Positions 1 to 8,084 are shown, counted from the stretch's first letter. The stretch is DNA of 39,580 bases from Pseudonocardia acidicola (GCF_012911935.1 NZ_JAAXLA010000068.1:1-39580); one strand, 5' to 3'. Numbers and translations: made by a program. The notes: generated by a model from the sequence alone, not told the origin.

Positions 1-237
1 GGGGCCGTCAGGGTGGGTTCCGAACTGCTCGGCGGTGGCTGCGGCGAGGGCGTCGGCGAGGGCACGGTCGTCCGCGAACTGGGCCTCCACCCGTTCGAGG
101 TCGCGCTCCTCGCGCCAGTGCAGGACGCGGTCCCACGCCGAGGAGACCCCGAAGGATCGGTCGGTGGTGAGGGTGTAGTTGATGGTGACGAGCGCGAGCC
201 CGATCGCGCCCGCCCACCAGGGCCAGTAGTTGCTCAT
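1..237 (-). CDS. YeeE/YedE-family sulfur transporter, N-terminal part (cut by window edge)
   Basis: Only the first 79 residues are present; the rest lies left of the window. The reading begins MSNYWPWWAGAIGLALVTIN, one membrane helix, followed by TTDRSFGVSSAWDRVLHW. The FGVSSAW stretch resembles the conserved GVSG-type segment of YeeE/YedE (TsuA-like) proteins, membrane carriers of thiosulfate or related sulfur species. A charged linker (REERDLERVEAQFADDRALADAL) follows. The ATG overlaps the stop of the upstream gene in an ATGA (234-237), so the two are translationally coupled. Family assignment rests on a short stretch and is moderately secure; the substrate is inference. Confidence 0.6.
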   Translation of the reverse strand, partial: MSNYWPWWAGAIGLALVTINYTLTTDRSFGVSSAWDRVLHWREERDLERVEAQFADDRALADALAAATAEQFGTHPDGP

Positions 238-704
238 GCGGGGCCTCTCATCCAATCGGCGAATCGGCTCCACCAGCGGCGCTTCGGGCGCGCCGTCTGC
301 GGCGCGCGCGTCGGTCGGGCCGGTGGGGCCTCTGGGGACCGTGGAACCTGCGCGGATGCCCATGGCTGGGGTGGCCGGGCCGCTTCGGGGGCCGGTTCGA
401 ACGGTGACATCGGAATCCCGGTTCCCGGTGTCCCGGGACCGGGCCGTGGCGGCGGTCCGGATCTGGCTGCTTGTCCCGGCTCCGCTGTTGCGGGCCGGTC
501 GGCGTCGGCAGCGCGTCGCAGGTGTTGCGCGTCGCGCCCGTTCGGGAGCAGCGAGATCGGCACGGGCCGGCCGGTGAGCGACAGCTTGTAGCGCGCACAC
601 CCGCGCCAGGCGTCGGTACTGTCGCAGTAGTAGTCGCGCCACCCGCGAAGGCTTGCGTTGAGTAGTGGGAAGAGCGGACACCCTTCGGCGTGCGAGCAGC
701 CCAT
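234..704 (-). CDS. Small Cys-containing protein coupled to the YeeE/YedE gene
   Basis: A 156-residue protein of unknown function. The first 55 residues look conserved: MGCSHAEGCPLFPLLNAS, then WRDYYCD and WRGCARYKLSL, giving four cysteines (about 3, 9, 25, 34) that could bind a metal or handle sulfur. The remainder is a low-complexity Pro/Ala/Arg tail ending in a basic, Trp-containing patch (RRWWSRFADWM). The chosen ATG follows GGAGG at 708-712 with short spacing; an alternative ATG at 722 has no ribosome site. Its stop overlaps the start of the transporter gene, so a role in sulfur or redox chemistry beside that carrier is plausible but inferred. Confidence 0.7.
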   Translation of the reverse strand: MGCSHAEGCPLFPLLNASLRGWRDYYCDSTDAWRGCARYKLSLTGRPVPISLLPNGRDAQHLRRAADADRPATAEPGQAARSGPPPRPGPGTPGTGIPMSPFEPAPEAARPPQPWASAQVPRSPEAPPARPTRAPQTARPKRRWWSRFADWMRGPA

Positions 705-819
705 AGCCCTCCGATCCGCCACGCGCTACTTGGCGTAGCCGTGTGGCGCTCTCGTTGTCGTTGCGAAACTCGGCCTAGCGACCTAAGGGCGGAGAGTGTA
801 TCTGTACGATTACCCTGAG

Positions 820-853
820 CTGAACGGGCTAGTCGAATCCATGGCTCGTTCAG
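820..853. promoter_or_regulatory. Imperfect inverted repeat in the 705-1006 intergenic region
   Basis: CTGAACG (820-826) pairs with CGTTCAG (847-853), and a nearby GGC/GCT extends the match. It lies between two leftward genes, so it may be the terminator of the blue-copper lipoprotein gene or a control site for the Cys-protein gene. I see no gene in 705-1006. Confidence 0.3.
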
Positions 854-1006
854 TTGAGCCCAACGTCACCCGGATCGGATGCGCCGCCGTCGTTGTGGGT
901 GAGCCTCCTCCGCCGCTGGGGGCCAACCTCGGCGCGGTGCGCAGCAGGCCGTCGCGAGGCTCGCCTTGTACTTCCCTCCACGCGGCACGCGGTCGCTGCG
1001 CGGAAT

Positions 1007-1588
1007 TCAGCCGCTCGTGACGTCCAGCTCTTGGCGCATGCCGTCGATGTAGTGGTTGGGCTGGTTGCACACCAACTCGTAACGACCCGGGGGCAGCGTC
1101 ACGCTGATCCAACCGACCGTGCCGGAAGCGAGCCCGTCCCCGGCGCCGGCAGCGCAACTGGCGGAGGCCTCCCCCAGGCTTCCGCTCTCGTCGACCTTCC
1201 CGTCGGAACCGGAGACACGCCGCCCGGCCGCGTACCCCGGCTGGAGGGGCAGAACCACAAGCTCGTGGGTGCGCCACCCCACGTTCTCGGCCACAAAGCT
1301 GACCTGCCCCGCCGGGACCGTGGCCGGCACCGCACGCAACAGCATGCGGGCACCCATCGGCGCGGGCCCGTTCATCATCGACATCATGCCCGCGTCGGCG
1401 AGCATCACCGTCACGGTGCGCCCCGGCAGCGACCCCGGGGCCGAGCACGTCAGCCTCGAGAAGTTGTAGCCCCCTACGCCAGGACCTCCCGACCCGGCGC
1501 CTACCGGCGGACCCGTTCCACCACAACCAGCCACGACCACAGCGGCAGCACCCAGCCCGAGTGCGGCAAGAATCCTCGACCTCGTCAC
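1007..1588 (-). CDS. Blue-copper (cupredoxin-like) lipoprotein
   Basis: A 193-residue exported lipoprotein. The signal is MTRSRILAALGLGAAAVVVAGC with lipobox VAGC, so Cys22 would be lipidated. The mature part reads as a cupredoxin: a candidate copper His in WRTHELVV (about 108) and a C-terminal C-x4-H-x4-M motif in CNQPNHYIDGM (Cys174, His179, Met184), the complete type 1 copper ligand set. A Met-rich run (MLADAGMMSMMNGPAPM) is a further possible copper site. Such proteins carry electrons or copper outside the membrane. I chose the GTG at 1588 because GAGG lies 8 bases upstream; an ATG at 1615 would add nine residues. It is divergent from the aminotransferase gene. Confidence 0.75.
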   Translation of the reverse strand: MTRSRILAALGLGAAAVVVAGCGGTGPPVGAGSGGPGVGGYNFSRLTCSAPGSLPGRTVTVMLADAGMMSMMNGPAPMGARMLLRAVPATVPAGQVSFVAENVGWRTHELVVLPLQPGYAAGRRVSGSDGKVDESGSLGEASASCAAGAGDGLASGTVGWISVTLPPGRYELVCNQPNHYIDGMRQELDVTSG

Positions 1589-1827
1589 AACACGAGCCTC
1601 ATCGCTGAGGTTCATCGCGGTAGGGACCAAAGGCCTCGCCTGCCTGACCGCGCGACTCGCCGTGGAGTTGAACGGTTCTCGTGCCGGTAGACGCAAGCAG
1701 CCCTTTGGTCGACAGCCGCCTGATCGGCACACAGTTGGTCGATGCGACGACCCGCCGGCTGTAGAGCAGCAGCGAGGCCGGGCCTATGTTCGAGCGGCGG
1801 CAGTGCACCAGAGGCCCGGGAGGACAG

Positions 1828-3000
1828 ATGTCGCGGACCAGCGAAAAGGCGGGCCGGTTCACCGAGTCGGTGATCCGGGAGACGTTCCGGCTGGCCGCCC
1901 GGCACGGCGCCATCAATCTCGGGCAGGGCTTTCCCGACTTCGCCTGCCCGCCCGAGTTGAAGGAGGCGGCGTGCGCGGCGATCGCAGCCGACGACAACCA
2001 GTACCCGATGACCTTCGGCACCCCGGCGCTGCGGGCTGCGATCGCGGCGAAGACCGCGCGGACCTATCCGGGGTGGACGATCGATCCGGACACCGAGCTC
2101 TGCGTCACCTGCGGGGCGACCGAGGCACTGGTCGCGGTGGCGTTCGCGCTCCTCGATCCGGGCGACGAGGTGGTGCTGTTCGAGCCGTGGTACGAGAACT
2201 ACCAGCCGAACGCGATCCTGGCCGGCGCCGTGCCCAGGCCGGTGCGGATGCGCGAGCCCGACTGGTCGTTCGACGAGGCGGAGCTGCGGGCGGCGTTCGG
2301 CCCGCGGACGAAGGCGGTGTTCCTCTGCCACCCGAACAACCCGACGGGGAAGGTCTACCGCGCCGACGAGCTCGCCGTGCTGGCCGAGCTGTGCCAGCGC
2401 TGGGACGCCGTCCTCGTCGTGGACTCGATCTACGAGCACATCCACTACCTCGGCCCGGGCGGATATCTGCCGCCTGCGCTCGTGCCGGGCCTGGAGGACC
2501 GGACGGTGACGGTCAATGCGCTGTCCAAGACCTACGCCGTGACCGGCTGGCGGGTCGGCTGGACCGTCGCGCCGCCGGACCTCACGGCGGCGATCCGGAA
2601 GGTGCACGACTTCCTCACGATCGCGGCGCCGGCCCCGCTGCAGGCCGCGGGCGTCGCGGCGATGGCGCTTCCCGCGGCCTACTACGCCGACCTCGCCGCC
2701 GGCTATCTCGCGCGGCGCGACCTGCTGTGCGATGCGCTGGAACGTATCGGGTTCGACCTGCGCCGCCCGGACGGGTCGTACTACGTCCTGTGTGATACGG
2801 CTCGGCTCGACCCTGCAGCCGACGGCGTCGCGTTCGCCCGCGACCTGATCACCGACATCGGGGTGTCCTGCGTCCCCGCGGTCTCCTTCTGGCGGCCGGA
2901 GAACGCCGAGTCCGGCCGGAGCAAGGTCCGCTTCGCGTTCCCCAAACAGCTGCAGACCCTGCGCGCCGCGGTCGAGCGGCTGGAGAAGCTCTGCGATTGA
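1828..3000 (+). CDS. Class I/II PLP-dependent aminotransferase (KAT/YbdL-like)
   Basis: 390 residues, full length for fold-type I aminotransferases. Visible motifs: INLGQGFPDF near the N-terminus, HPNNPTGKVY, the aspartate of VVDSIYEH, the PLP lysine in LSKTYAVTGWRVGW (Lys234) and the C-terminal carboxylate-binding Arg in KVRFAF. The GQGFPDF signature is typical of the kynurenine aminotransferase/cysteine-S-conjugate lyase/YbdL methionine aminotransferase group. It transfers an amino group from an amino acid to a 2-oxo acid in the cytoplasm; the exact substrate is not readable. Start chosen for GGAGG five bases upstream; an in-frame ATG at 1786 is less likely. It stands alone. Confidence 0.9.
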   Translation: MSRTSEKAGRFTESVIRETFRLAARHGAINLGQGFPDFACPPELKEAACAAIAADDNQYPMTFGTPALRAAIAAKTARTYPGWTIDPDTELCVTCGATEALVAVAFALLDPGDEVVLFEPWYENYQPNAILAGAVPRPVRMREPDWSFDEAELRAAFGPRTKAVFLCHPNNPTGKVYRADELAVLAELCQRWDAVLVVDSIYEHIHYLGPGGYLPPALVPGLEDRTVTVNALSKTYAVTGWRVGWTVAPPDLTAAIRKVHDFLTIAAPAPLQAAGVAAMALPAAYYADLAAGYLARRDLLCDALERIGFDLRRPDGSYYVLCDTARLDPAADGVAFARDLITDIGVSCVPAVSFWRPENAESGRSKVRFAFPKQLQTLRAAVERLEKLCD

Positions 3001-3096
3001 CCACGCGGGGGGCGCTGTCCGGCGTTCTACCGGCGGCGGGGCCGAACTGGGAAGCGACGGGCGCCGGAGTCTGGGACCGGCGCCCGTCGCCGGACG

Positions 3097-4740
3097 TCAG
3101 CGGATCTCGAAGCCCTCATAGCCGGCGGCTGCCGCCTCGCTGCACTTCTCCCGATAGGTGCCGACACCACCGGTGTAGGACAGCACTCGCCGAGGCTTAC
3201 CCGGCACGTTCGAGCCGAGGTACCACGACGTCGTCCTGGAGATCAGGTTGGCTGCGGCCGCCTCGTCGTGGTGCGCGACCCACGCGTCCTCGCCGTCCTT
3301 CGTCGGCTCGATCACCGTCTTGCCCTGGTCACGCAGGTAGCCGATGCAGTCGCTGATCCACTCCGTCTGCTGCTGGAGGCAGGTCGTCATGTTGCACAGT
3401 GCGGCGGACGGCGCGAGAGGAACGGCGGTGGTGAGCATGTTGGGGTAGCCGTGCACCATGAGGCCCATCGTGGTGCGGATGTCGCGGCCCCAGTCCGCTG
3501 CGAGCGACCGGCCGCCGCGACCCCGGATGTCGATGCGGGTGAGCGCGCCGGTGCCGGCATCGAACCCGGTCGCGAGGATGATCACGTCCAGCTCGTGGAC
3601 GGTGCCGTCGCTCAGCACGATCCCCTCGGGTGCGATGCGTGCGATGGGGTTGTCACGCACGCCGACCAGTTCGACGTTCGGGCGGTGGTACACCTCCAGG
3701 TAGTCGGTCTCCAGCGGAACCCGGTGGGTGCCGAACCCGTAGTCCCGGGGGATCAGCACGTCGCACAGCCGCGGGTCCTTCAGCCGGGCGCGCATCTTCT
3801 CCCGGACGAACTCCGAGACCGCCTCGCTGACCTGCTCGTCGAAGAACATCTCGGCGAAGCCGGCCAGCCAGAGCTTCAGCGAGCCGTTCTCGTAGATCTC
3901 CTCCAGCACGTCCCGGCGCTGCTGCGGGGTCAGGTCGGACCAGACGTGCTCGAAGTCGTACTCGAAGCCGGTGAAGGTGTACGGCAGGGTCTTGCGCAGC
4001 TCGATGAAGCGCTCCTTGTAGGCGTCCACCTCCGCCGGCCCGAAGGCCGGGTTCTTCATGGGCAGGACGTACTGCGGGGTGCGGGCGAAGACGGTCAGGT
4101 GCTCGACCCGCTCGGCGATCGTCTGGATCACCTGGATGCCGGTCGCACCGATGCCGACCACCCCGACGCGCTTGCCGTCCAGGTCGACGCCCTCGTGCGG
4201 CCACCGTGAGGTGTGGACGAGCGTTCCACGGAAACCGTCCTGCCCGGTGAACACCTCGGACAGCGGCGCCGAGAGCATCCCGGCGCACGTGACCAGGAAC
4301 TGCGTGTCGATCGTCTCGCCGCGGTCGGTGCGGACGATCCAGCGGTCACGCTTCTCGTCGAACCGCGCGCTCGTGACGGTGGTGGAGAACTGGATGTCGC
4401 GGCGCAGGTCGAGGCGGTCGGCGATGTAGTGCATCCATCGCTCGATCTCGGGCTGGTCGGGGAACCGCTGGCTCCAGCTCCAGTCCTTGTACAGCTCCTC
4501 GGAGAACAGGTACTGGTAGATGTACGCCTCGGAGTCGAACCTCGCCCCGGGGTAGCGGTTCCAGTACCAGGTTCCGCCGACATCGGACGCCGCGTCATAC
4601 GCACGCACCCGTAGTCCCTGCTCACGCAGCTGGTGGAGCTGGTACAGACCTGCCACCCCGGCGCCGATGATCAGCGCATCGAGTTCCTGGGTGGCGGATG
4701 CGCCGTCGACCTCGGCCGTCGCTGCTGTGTCGGTGGTCAT
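3097..4740 (-). CDS. Flavin-dependent Baeyer-Villiger monooxygenase
   Basis: 547 residues, usual for type I BVMOs. The FAD Rossmann GxGxxG is at about 26-31 (IIGAGVAG), followed by GGTWYWNRYPGARFDSEAY. The BVMO fingerprint FxGxxxHxxxWP reads FRGTLVHTSRWP (170-181), and the NADPH Rossmann GIGATG is at 196-201. Such enzymes insert oxygen beside a carbonyl, turning ketones into esters or lactones with NADPH and O2. It lies downstream of a GAF/Fis activator gene on the same strand and near a divergent alpha/beta hydrolase, the expected ester-cleaving partner, as in acetone or methyl-ketone degradation loci. Substrate unknown. Operator-like repeats lie at 4796-4830. Confidence 0.92.
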   Translation of the reverse strand: MTTDTAATAEVDGASATQELDALIIGAGVAGLYQLHQLREQGLRVRAYDAASDVGGTWYWNRYPGARFDSEAYIYQYLFSEELYKDWSWSQRFPDQPEIERWMHYIADRLDLRRDIQFSTTVTSARFDEKRDRWIVRTDRGETIDTQFLVTCAGMLSAPLSEVFTGQDGFRGTLVHTSRWPHEGVDLDGKRVGVVGIGATGIQVIQTIAERVEHLTVFARTPQYVLPMKNPAFGPAEVDAYKERFIELRKTLPYTFTGFEYDFEHVWSDLTPQQRRDVLEEIYENGSLKLWLAGFAEMFFDEQVSEAVSEFVREKMRARLKDPRLCDVLIPRDYGFGTHRVPLETDYLEVYHRPNVELVGVRDNPIARIAPEGIVLSDGTVHELDVIILATGFDAGTGALTRIDIRGRGGRSLAADWGRDIRTTMGLMVHGYPNMLTTAVPLAPSAALCNMTTCLQQQTEWISDCIGYLRDQGKTVIEPTKDGEDAWVAHHDEAAAANLISRTTSWYLGSNVPGKPRRVLSYTGGVGTYREKCSEAAAAGYEGFEIR

Positions 4741-4795
4741 CTCGTGGTCTACCTCTCTGTGCCCTGGGTCACTCCAGTGACCTCATGGTCAGCGA

Positions 4796-4830
4796 TGTCC
4801 CACATCGACGAGGTGTCCCAGATCGGGACG
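4796..4830. promoter_or_regulatory. Operator-like TGTCCCAG repeats upstream of the monooxygenase gene
   Basis: TGTCCCAGATCGGGACG (4814-4830) is an inverted repeat with GTCCC/GGGAC arms and a five-base centre. A further TGTCCCA half-site is at 4796-4802. It closely resembles TGTCCCAGTATCGGACA at 6785-6801 in front of the regulator/hydrolase pair, suggesting one DNA-binding protein acts at both. The Fis-type regulator encoded between them is the obvious candidate (inference). Confidence 0.55.
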
Positions 4831-4878
4831 GTCCCGTGCATCGGGGCGCCGCCGGGCCGGCACCGAATGAGCAGACCT

Positions 4879-6726
4879 CTATCTGGTGATTCCGTAATGC
4901 TTGATCTTTCGGTAGAGCGTCGACCGGGCCAGACCGAGTGCTGTTGCTGCTGCGACGCGGTTGCCGTCCGCGTCGTTGAGGGCCTTGACGATCGCGTCCC
5001 GCTCGACCTCGTCGACGTGGCGCAGCGAGCGTCGTGGCGTGCTGTGGCAGAAGGCCGGAAGATCGTTGGCCTCGAGGGCCCCGACGGGTCGCCTGGACAG
5101 CGCGGCGGTCAATGCCTCCTTGAGCTGCCGGACGTTACCCGGCCACCGGTAACGCATGATCACGCGCAGGGCGTCGCGCGTGAGCCGGACGTCGCGGTGC
5201 GGAGCCAGTTCGGCCAGCATCGCCGTGGCCAGCGCGGCGATGTCGGCGCCACGGTGGCGAAGTGGCGGGACGGTGACCGAGGCCCGGAAGCAGGGCAACA
5301 GCGCACGGTAGGGCGCCTCGTTCGGGGGCGTCTCGGCGGCCGTGGCAGCGAGGTAGATCGGCGAGTGGGGCTCCGGTGCGTCGCGGACGGCGTCGAGCAG
5401 CCGATCGACGGTCGCCTCGGTCAAGCGGTCGATGTCCCGCATGATGTAGAGCGAGGGGGCTGCATCCGACTGCAGCAGCAGCGCGATGGTGTCCTCGGGG
5501 GCCTGGTTGATGTCCTCGGCATGCAGCGCGACGCTGCGCCCGTTGTCGTGGACGAGGTGGTAGAGCTCGGCGATGAGCGTGAACCGGCCGGTGCCGGGTT
5601 CGCCGAGTACGAGCAGGGCGTCGTGAGCCCGAAGCGCCGCTTCGATGTCGGCCGCTGCGGCTCGCCATGCGGGGGTTCGGCCGGCCGCGCTGCCGCGACC
5701 CCGGGGCGGCGTTCCTTGCGACGGCGCGGCAGCGTCAGGGCGCCTGGTCCCGGCGACGACACGCCCCGATCCCGCGGCAGATCGGCCGGAGAGACGGGCG
5801 GGGCGGTCCTCGTCGGCGAGTACGGTGACGACGACGATCATGCCGGCGATCTCGGCGCCGACCGTCACCCGCGTGCCGCGGAGGCGGACCCCGGCTCCCG
5901 AAGGAAGATCGAGTTCATCGTCCACGGTGCCGTGGCGTGCCATGAGGAACCGCGTGTGATCCTGCAGGGCCGCAAGGTCGGTCAGATCGAGCAGCGTCTG
6001 CATCATCGTGTTGGCCATGACGACGCGCTGCCCGACCGCCATCACCGCTTCCCGGCAACGGGCATCGATGCGCGCGTAGGCGTCGAACAGGGCCTGCTGG
6101 GGCTGATTGCGATCCAGGAGCAGGTTGCGCTCGATGTCGCGCGCCGCCGAGCGGACGAGCGAGTGCATGACCGGGCTGGACTGATCGCTCAGACAGCTGA
6201 CGTCCAGGATCCCCTCGATGCGGCCGCTGAACGGGTCACGAATCGGCGCGCCGGCGCAGGAGAAGGTCTGCAGCGACTCGACGAAATGCTCCGGGCCGAC
6301 GATGTGCACCGACTCCCCGGACTCCAGGACCGTCCCGACACCGTTGGTGCCGACGGAGCCCTCCGCGTAGCCGAAGCCCTGGGCGAAGTACACCTTGTCC
6401 AGCAGGCGCCCGATCCAGGCGTTGCTGTCCGTCCGGCTGAGTATGCGTGCTCGGTTGTCGGTCAGGGCGACGCTGATCGGGACGTCGGCGACCTCGTCGG
6501 ACAGGCGTTCGATGATCGGTTGGGCGCAGCGTACGAGCCGTGAGCTCAGATCGAGTTCGGTGTGGAAGTCGCTGGCCAACTCGTGCGGGCGCACACCGCA
6601 CGACGCACTGCGTCGCCAGGACGCCGCGACGTGGTCGGGCACGCCGTACAGGTCGTCATCGCCGCTGCTGAGGAAGTCCGCGCGTGCCGTGGCGACGAGC
6701 AACCGCCGCTCCATGGCGTCATCCAC
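4879..6726 (-). CDS. GAF/Fis-type transcriptional activator (AcoR/MimR-like) with degenerate AAA+ domain
   Basis: About 615 residues. The N-terminal half resembles AcoR-type sensors, with a GAF-like region containing FGYAEGSVGTNGVGT and FSCAGAPIRDPFSGRIEGILDVS. A low-complexity linker leads to a shrunken AAA+ domain: the P-loop reads GEPGTGRF, lacking the Lys and Thr/Ser of a Walker A, and I find no GAFTGA loop. Residues RWPGNVRQLKEAL are retained. The C-terminus is a Fis-type HTH (AATALGLARSTLYRKIKHYGI). This suits actinobacteria, which lack sigma-54: the protein probably activates without ATP-driven remodelling. Start: GTG at 6726 after AAGGGGG; ATG 6714 is an alternative. It probably controls the monooxygenase and hydrolase genes. 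Confidence 0.88.
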   Translation of the reverse strand: MDDAMERRLLVATARADFLSSGDDDLYGVPDHVAASWRRSASCGVRPHELASDFHTELDLSSRLVRCAQPIIERLSDEVADVPISVALTDNRARILSRTDSNAWIGRLLDKVYFAQGFGYAEGSVGTNGVGTVLESGESVHIVGPEHFVESLQTFSCAGAPIRDPFSGRIEGILDVSCLSDQSSPVMHSLVRSAARDIERNLLLDRNQPQQALFDAYARIDARCREAVMAVGQRVVMANTMMQTLLDLTDLAALQDHTRFLMARHGTVDDELDLPSGAGVRLRGTRVTVGAEIAGMIVVVTVLADEDRPARLSGRSAAGSGRVVAGTRRPDAAAPSQGTPPRGRGSAAGRTPAWRAAAADIEAALRAHDALLVLGEPGTGRFTLIAELYHLVHDNGRSVALHAEDINQAPEDTIALLLQSDAAPSLYIMRDIDRLTEATVDRLLDAVRDAPEPHSPIYLAATAAETPPNEAPYRALLPCFRASVTVPPLRHRGADIAALATAMLAELAPHRDVRLTRDALRVIMRYRWPGNVRQLKEALTAALSRRPVGALEANDLPAFCHSTPRRSLRHVDEVERDAIVKALNDADGNRVAAATALGLARSTLYRKIKHYGITR

Positions 6727-6740
6727 GAGGTACACCCCCT

Positions 6741-6818
6741 TGTGTCTCTCGACACATGGTGGGCCAGTAGTCGAACCGAGGACCTGTCCCAGTATCGGAC
6801 ACCTCCGCCCGTGGGACA
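6741..6818. promoter_or_regulatory. Cluster of inverted repeats between the regulator and hydrolase genes
   Basis: Three elements: TGTGTC-4-GACACA (6741-6756), TGTCCCAGTATCGGACA (6785-6801, arms TGTCC/GGACA) and a TGGGACA half-site (6812-6818). The middle one matches the site upstream of the monooxygenase gene. They lie just upstream of the leftward regulator and 120-230 bases upstream of the rightward hydrolase, suiting shared or autogenous control. Confidence 0.5.
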
Positions 6819-6936
6819 CCGAACACAGTCGATCTGCGTTCTGGGGCGGCGACGCCACGGGCGTCTTCGGGCGGCCGCCGGTCGGCACCCGTGGGGACGT
6901 CGGACTCACCGTTTGATCGACAGGGAGGTCGCAGCG

Positions 6937-6975
6937 ATGACGGCTACGGACATGATGGTCGAGGTCGTGGCGTGA
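6937..6975 (+). CDS. Twelve-codon leader ORF overlapping the hydrolase start
   Basis: ATG at 6937 encodes MTATDMMVEVVA and stops at 6973-6975, where the TGA overlaps the GTG start of the hydrolase gene (GTGA). A strong AGGGAGG site lies 8 bases before the ATG. It may be a coupling peptide that delivers ribosomes to the GTG start, or a fortuitous ORF. Too short for any homology argument. Confidence 0.35.
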   Translation: MTATDMMVEVVA

Positions 6976-8039
6976 GCGCCGTCGACAACCCCTTCTACAG
7001 CCACGAGTTCCACGGCGACTACGAGCTGATCAGCATCGGTCGCCTGGACCTGGAGGAAGGGGGATCGATTCCGGACTGCCAGCTGGCGGTCGCCACCTTC
7101 GGGAGGCTGTCCGAGGCGAAGGACAACGCGATCCTGGTCAGCACCTGGTACTCGGGCACCCACCAGATCTGGCGCGACGCCTACATCGGCCCTGGACACG
7201 CCCTGGACCCGGCAAAGTACTTCATCGTCGTGGTCGACCAGATCGGCAGCGGCCTGTCCACCTCCCCGCACAACGCCGGCGGGCCGAACGCGGACATCGC
7301 GATGTCCAAGTTCCCGCACGTGCGGATCGGCGACGACGTGGTCGCCCAGGAGCGGTTGCTGCGTGAGCACTTCGGCATCACATCGCTCGAGCTCGTGGTC
7401 GGCGGGTCGATGGGGGCGCAACAGACCTACGAGTGGATGGTCCGGTTCCCGGAGAAGGTCAAACGAGCCGCTCCGATCGCCGGGACGGCGCGCAACACCC
7501 CGCACGACTTCCTGTTCACCAAGGCCCTGATCGAGGCGATCACCTCCGATCCCGGCTGGAGCGGCGGGGAGTACACCTCCAACGCCGACGTCGTCGCGGG
7601 CCTCACCCGGCATGCCGGCATCTGGGCGGTGATGGGCTTCTCCACCGAGTTCTGGAAGCAGGAGGTCTGGCGCGCCCTGGACTTCGACTCGAAGGAGGCC
7701 TTCATGGCCGGATTCCTCGAGCCCTACTTCACCGCGATGGACCCCAACGACCTGCTGTGCATGGCGTGGAAGTGGCAGCGCGGCGACGTCAGCCGGCATA
7801 CCGGCGGCGACCTCGCCGCAGCACTCGGGCGCGTCACTGCGAAGACGTTCGTCATGCCGATCGATGAGGACATGTTCTTCCCTGTCCGGGACTGCCGGGC
7901 CGAGCAGGAACTGATCGCCGGCAGCGAGCTGCGAGTCATCGACGACGTGCTCGGCCACCTCGGGCTGTTCTCGGTCAACCCCGAGTACATGCCGCAGGTC
8001 GACCGGCACCTCAGCGAGCTGCTCGGCACGAAGGTCTGA
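6972..8039 (+). CDS. Alpha/beta hydrolase of the homoserine O-acetyltransferase (MetX) family
   Basis: 355 residues with a MetX-like layout. The nucleophile is in VVGGSMGAQQTYEW (Ser146); acid and base candidates are the aspartates of DEDMFF (298/300) and His329 in VLGHLGLF. MetX-fold proteins acylate homoserine or hydrolyse esters. Beside a Baeyer-Villiger monooxygenase and its activator, and away from any methionine gene, an esterase or acyltransferase acting on the monooxygenase product is more likely than methionine synthesis; this is inference from context. The GTG start is preceded by GAGG at 6961-6964 and overlaps the stop of a 12-codon leader ORF. Confidence 0.85.
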   Translation: MSAVDNPFYSHEFHGDYELISIGRLDLEEGGSIPDCQLAVATFGRLSEAKDNAILVSTWYSGTHQIWRDAYIGPGHALDPAKYFIVVVDQIGSGLSTSPHNAGGPNADIAMSKFPHVRIGDDVVAQERLLREHFGITSLELVVGGSMGAQQTYEWMVRFPEKVKRAAPIAGTARNTPHDFLFTKALIEAITSDPGWSGGEYTSNADVVAGLTRHAGIWAVMGFSTEFWKQEVWRALDFDSKEAFMAGFLEPYFTAMDPNDLLCMAWKWQRGDVSRHTGGDLAAALGRVTAKTFVMPIDEDMFFPVRDCRAEQELIAGSELRVIDDVLGHLGLFSVNPEYMPQVDRHLSELLGTKV

Positions 8040-8043
8040 ACTT

Positions 8044-8084
8044 CGGCGGCGAGGCGGGGAGGTCGAGTCGCCGCCCCGCCGCCG
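8044..8084 (+). terminator. GC-rich hairpin after the hydrolase gene
   Basis: CGGCGGCGAGGCGG (8044-8057) pairs with CCGCCCCGCCGCCG (8071-8084) with one mismatch, five bases past the stop codon. No U-tract, as usual in this GC range. Confidence 0.6.

Noticed and set aside
796..1020. 74-codon rightward ORF
   Set aside because: No ribosome site, no recognisable sequence, and its 3' end overlaps the blue-copper gene on the other strand.
4741..4878. Sigma-54 (-24/-12) promoter in front of the monooxygenase gene
   Set aside because: No GG-n10-GC element of the right form was convincing, and the activator lacks GAFTGA; actinobacteria generally lack sigma-54.
4633..6543. 636-codon rightward ORF
   Set aside because: It is antisense to the monooxygenase start and the GAF/Fis activator, both with clear motifs; composition (Arg/Gly/Asp/Val-rich) is that of a high-GC shadow.
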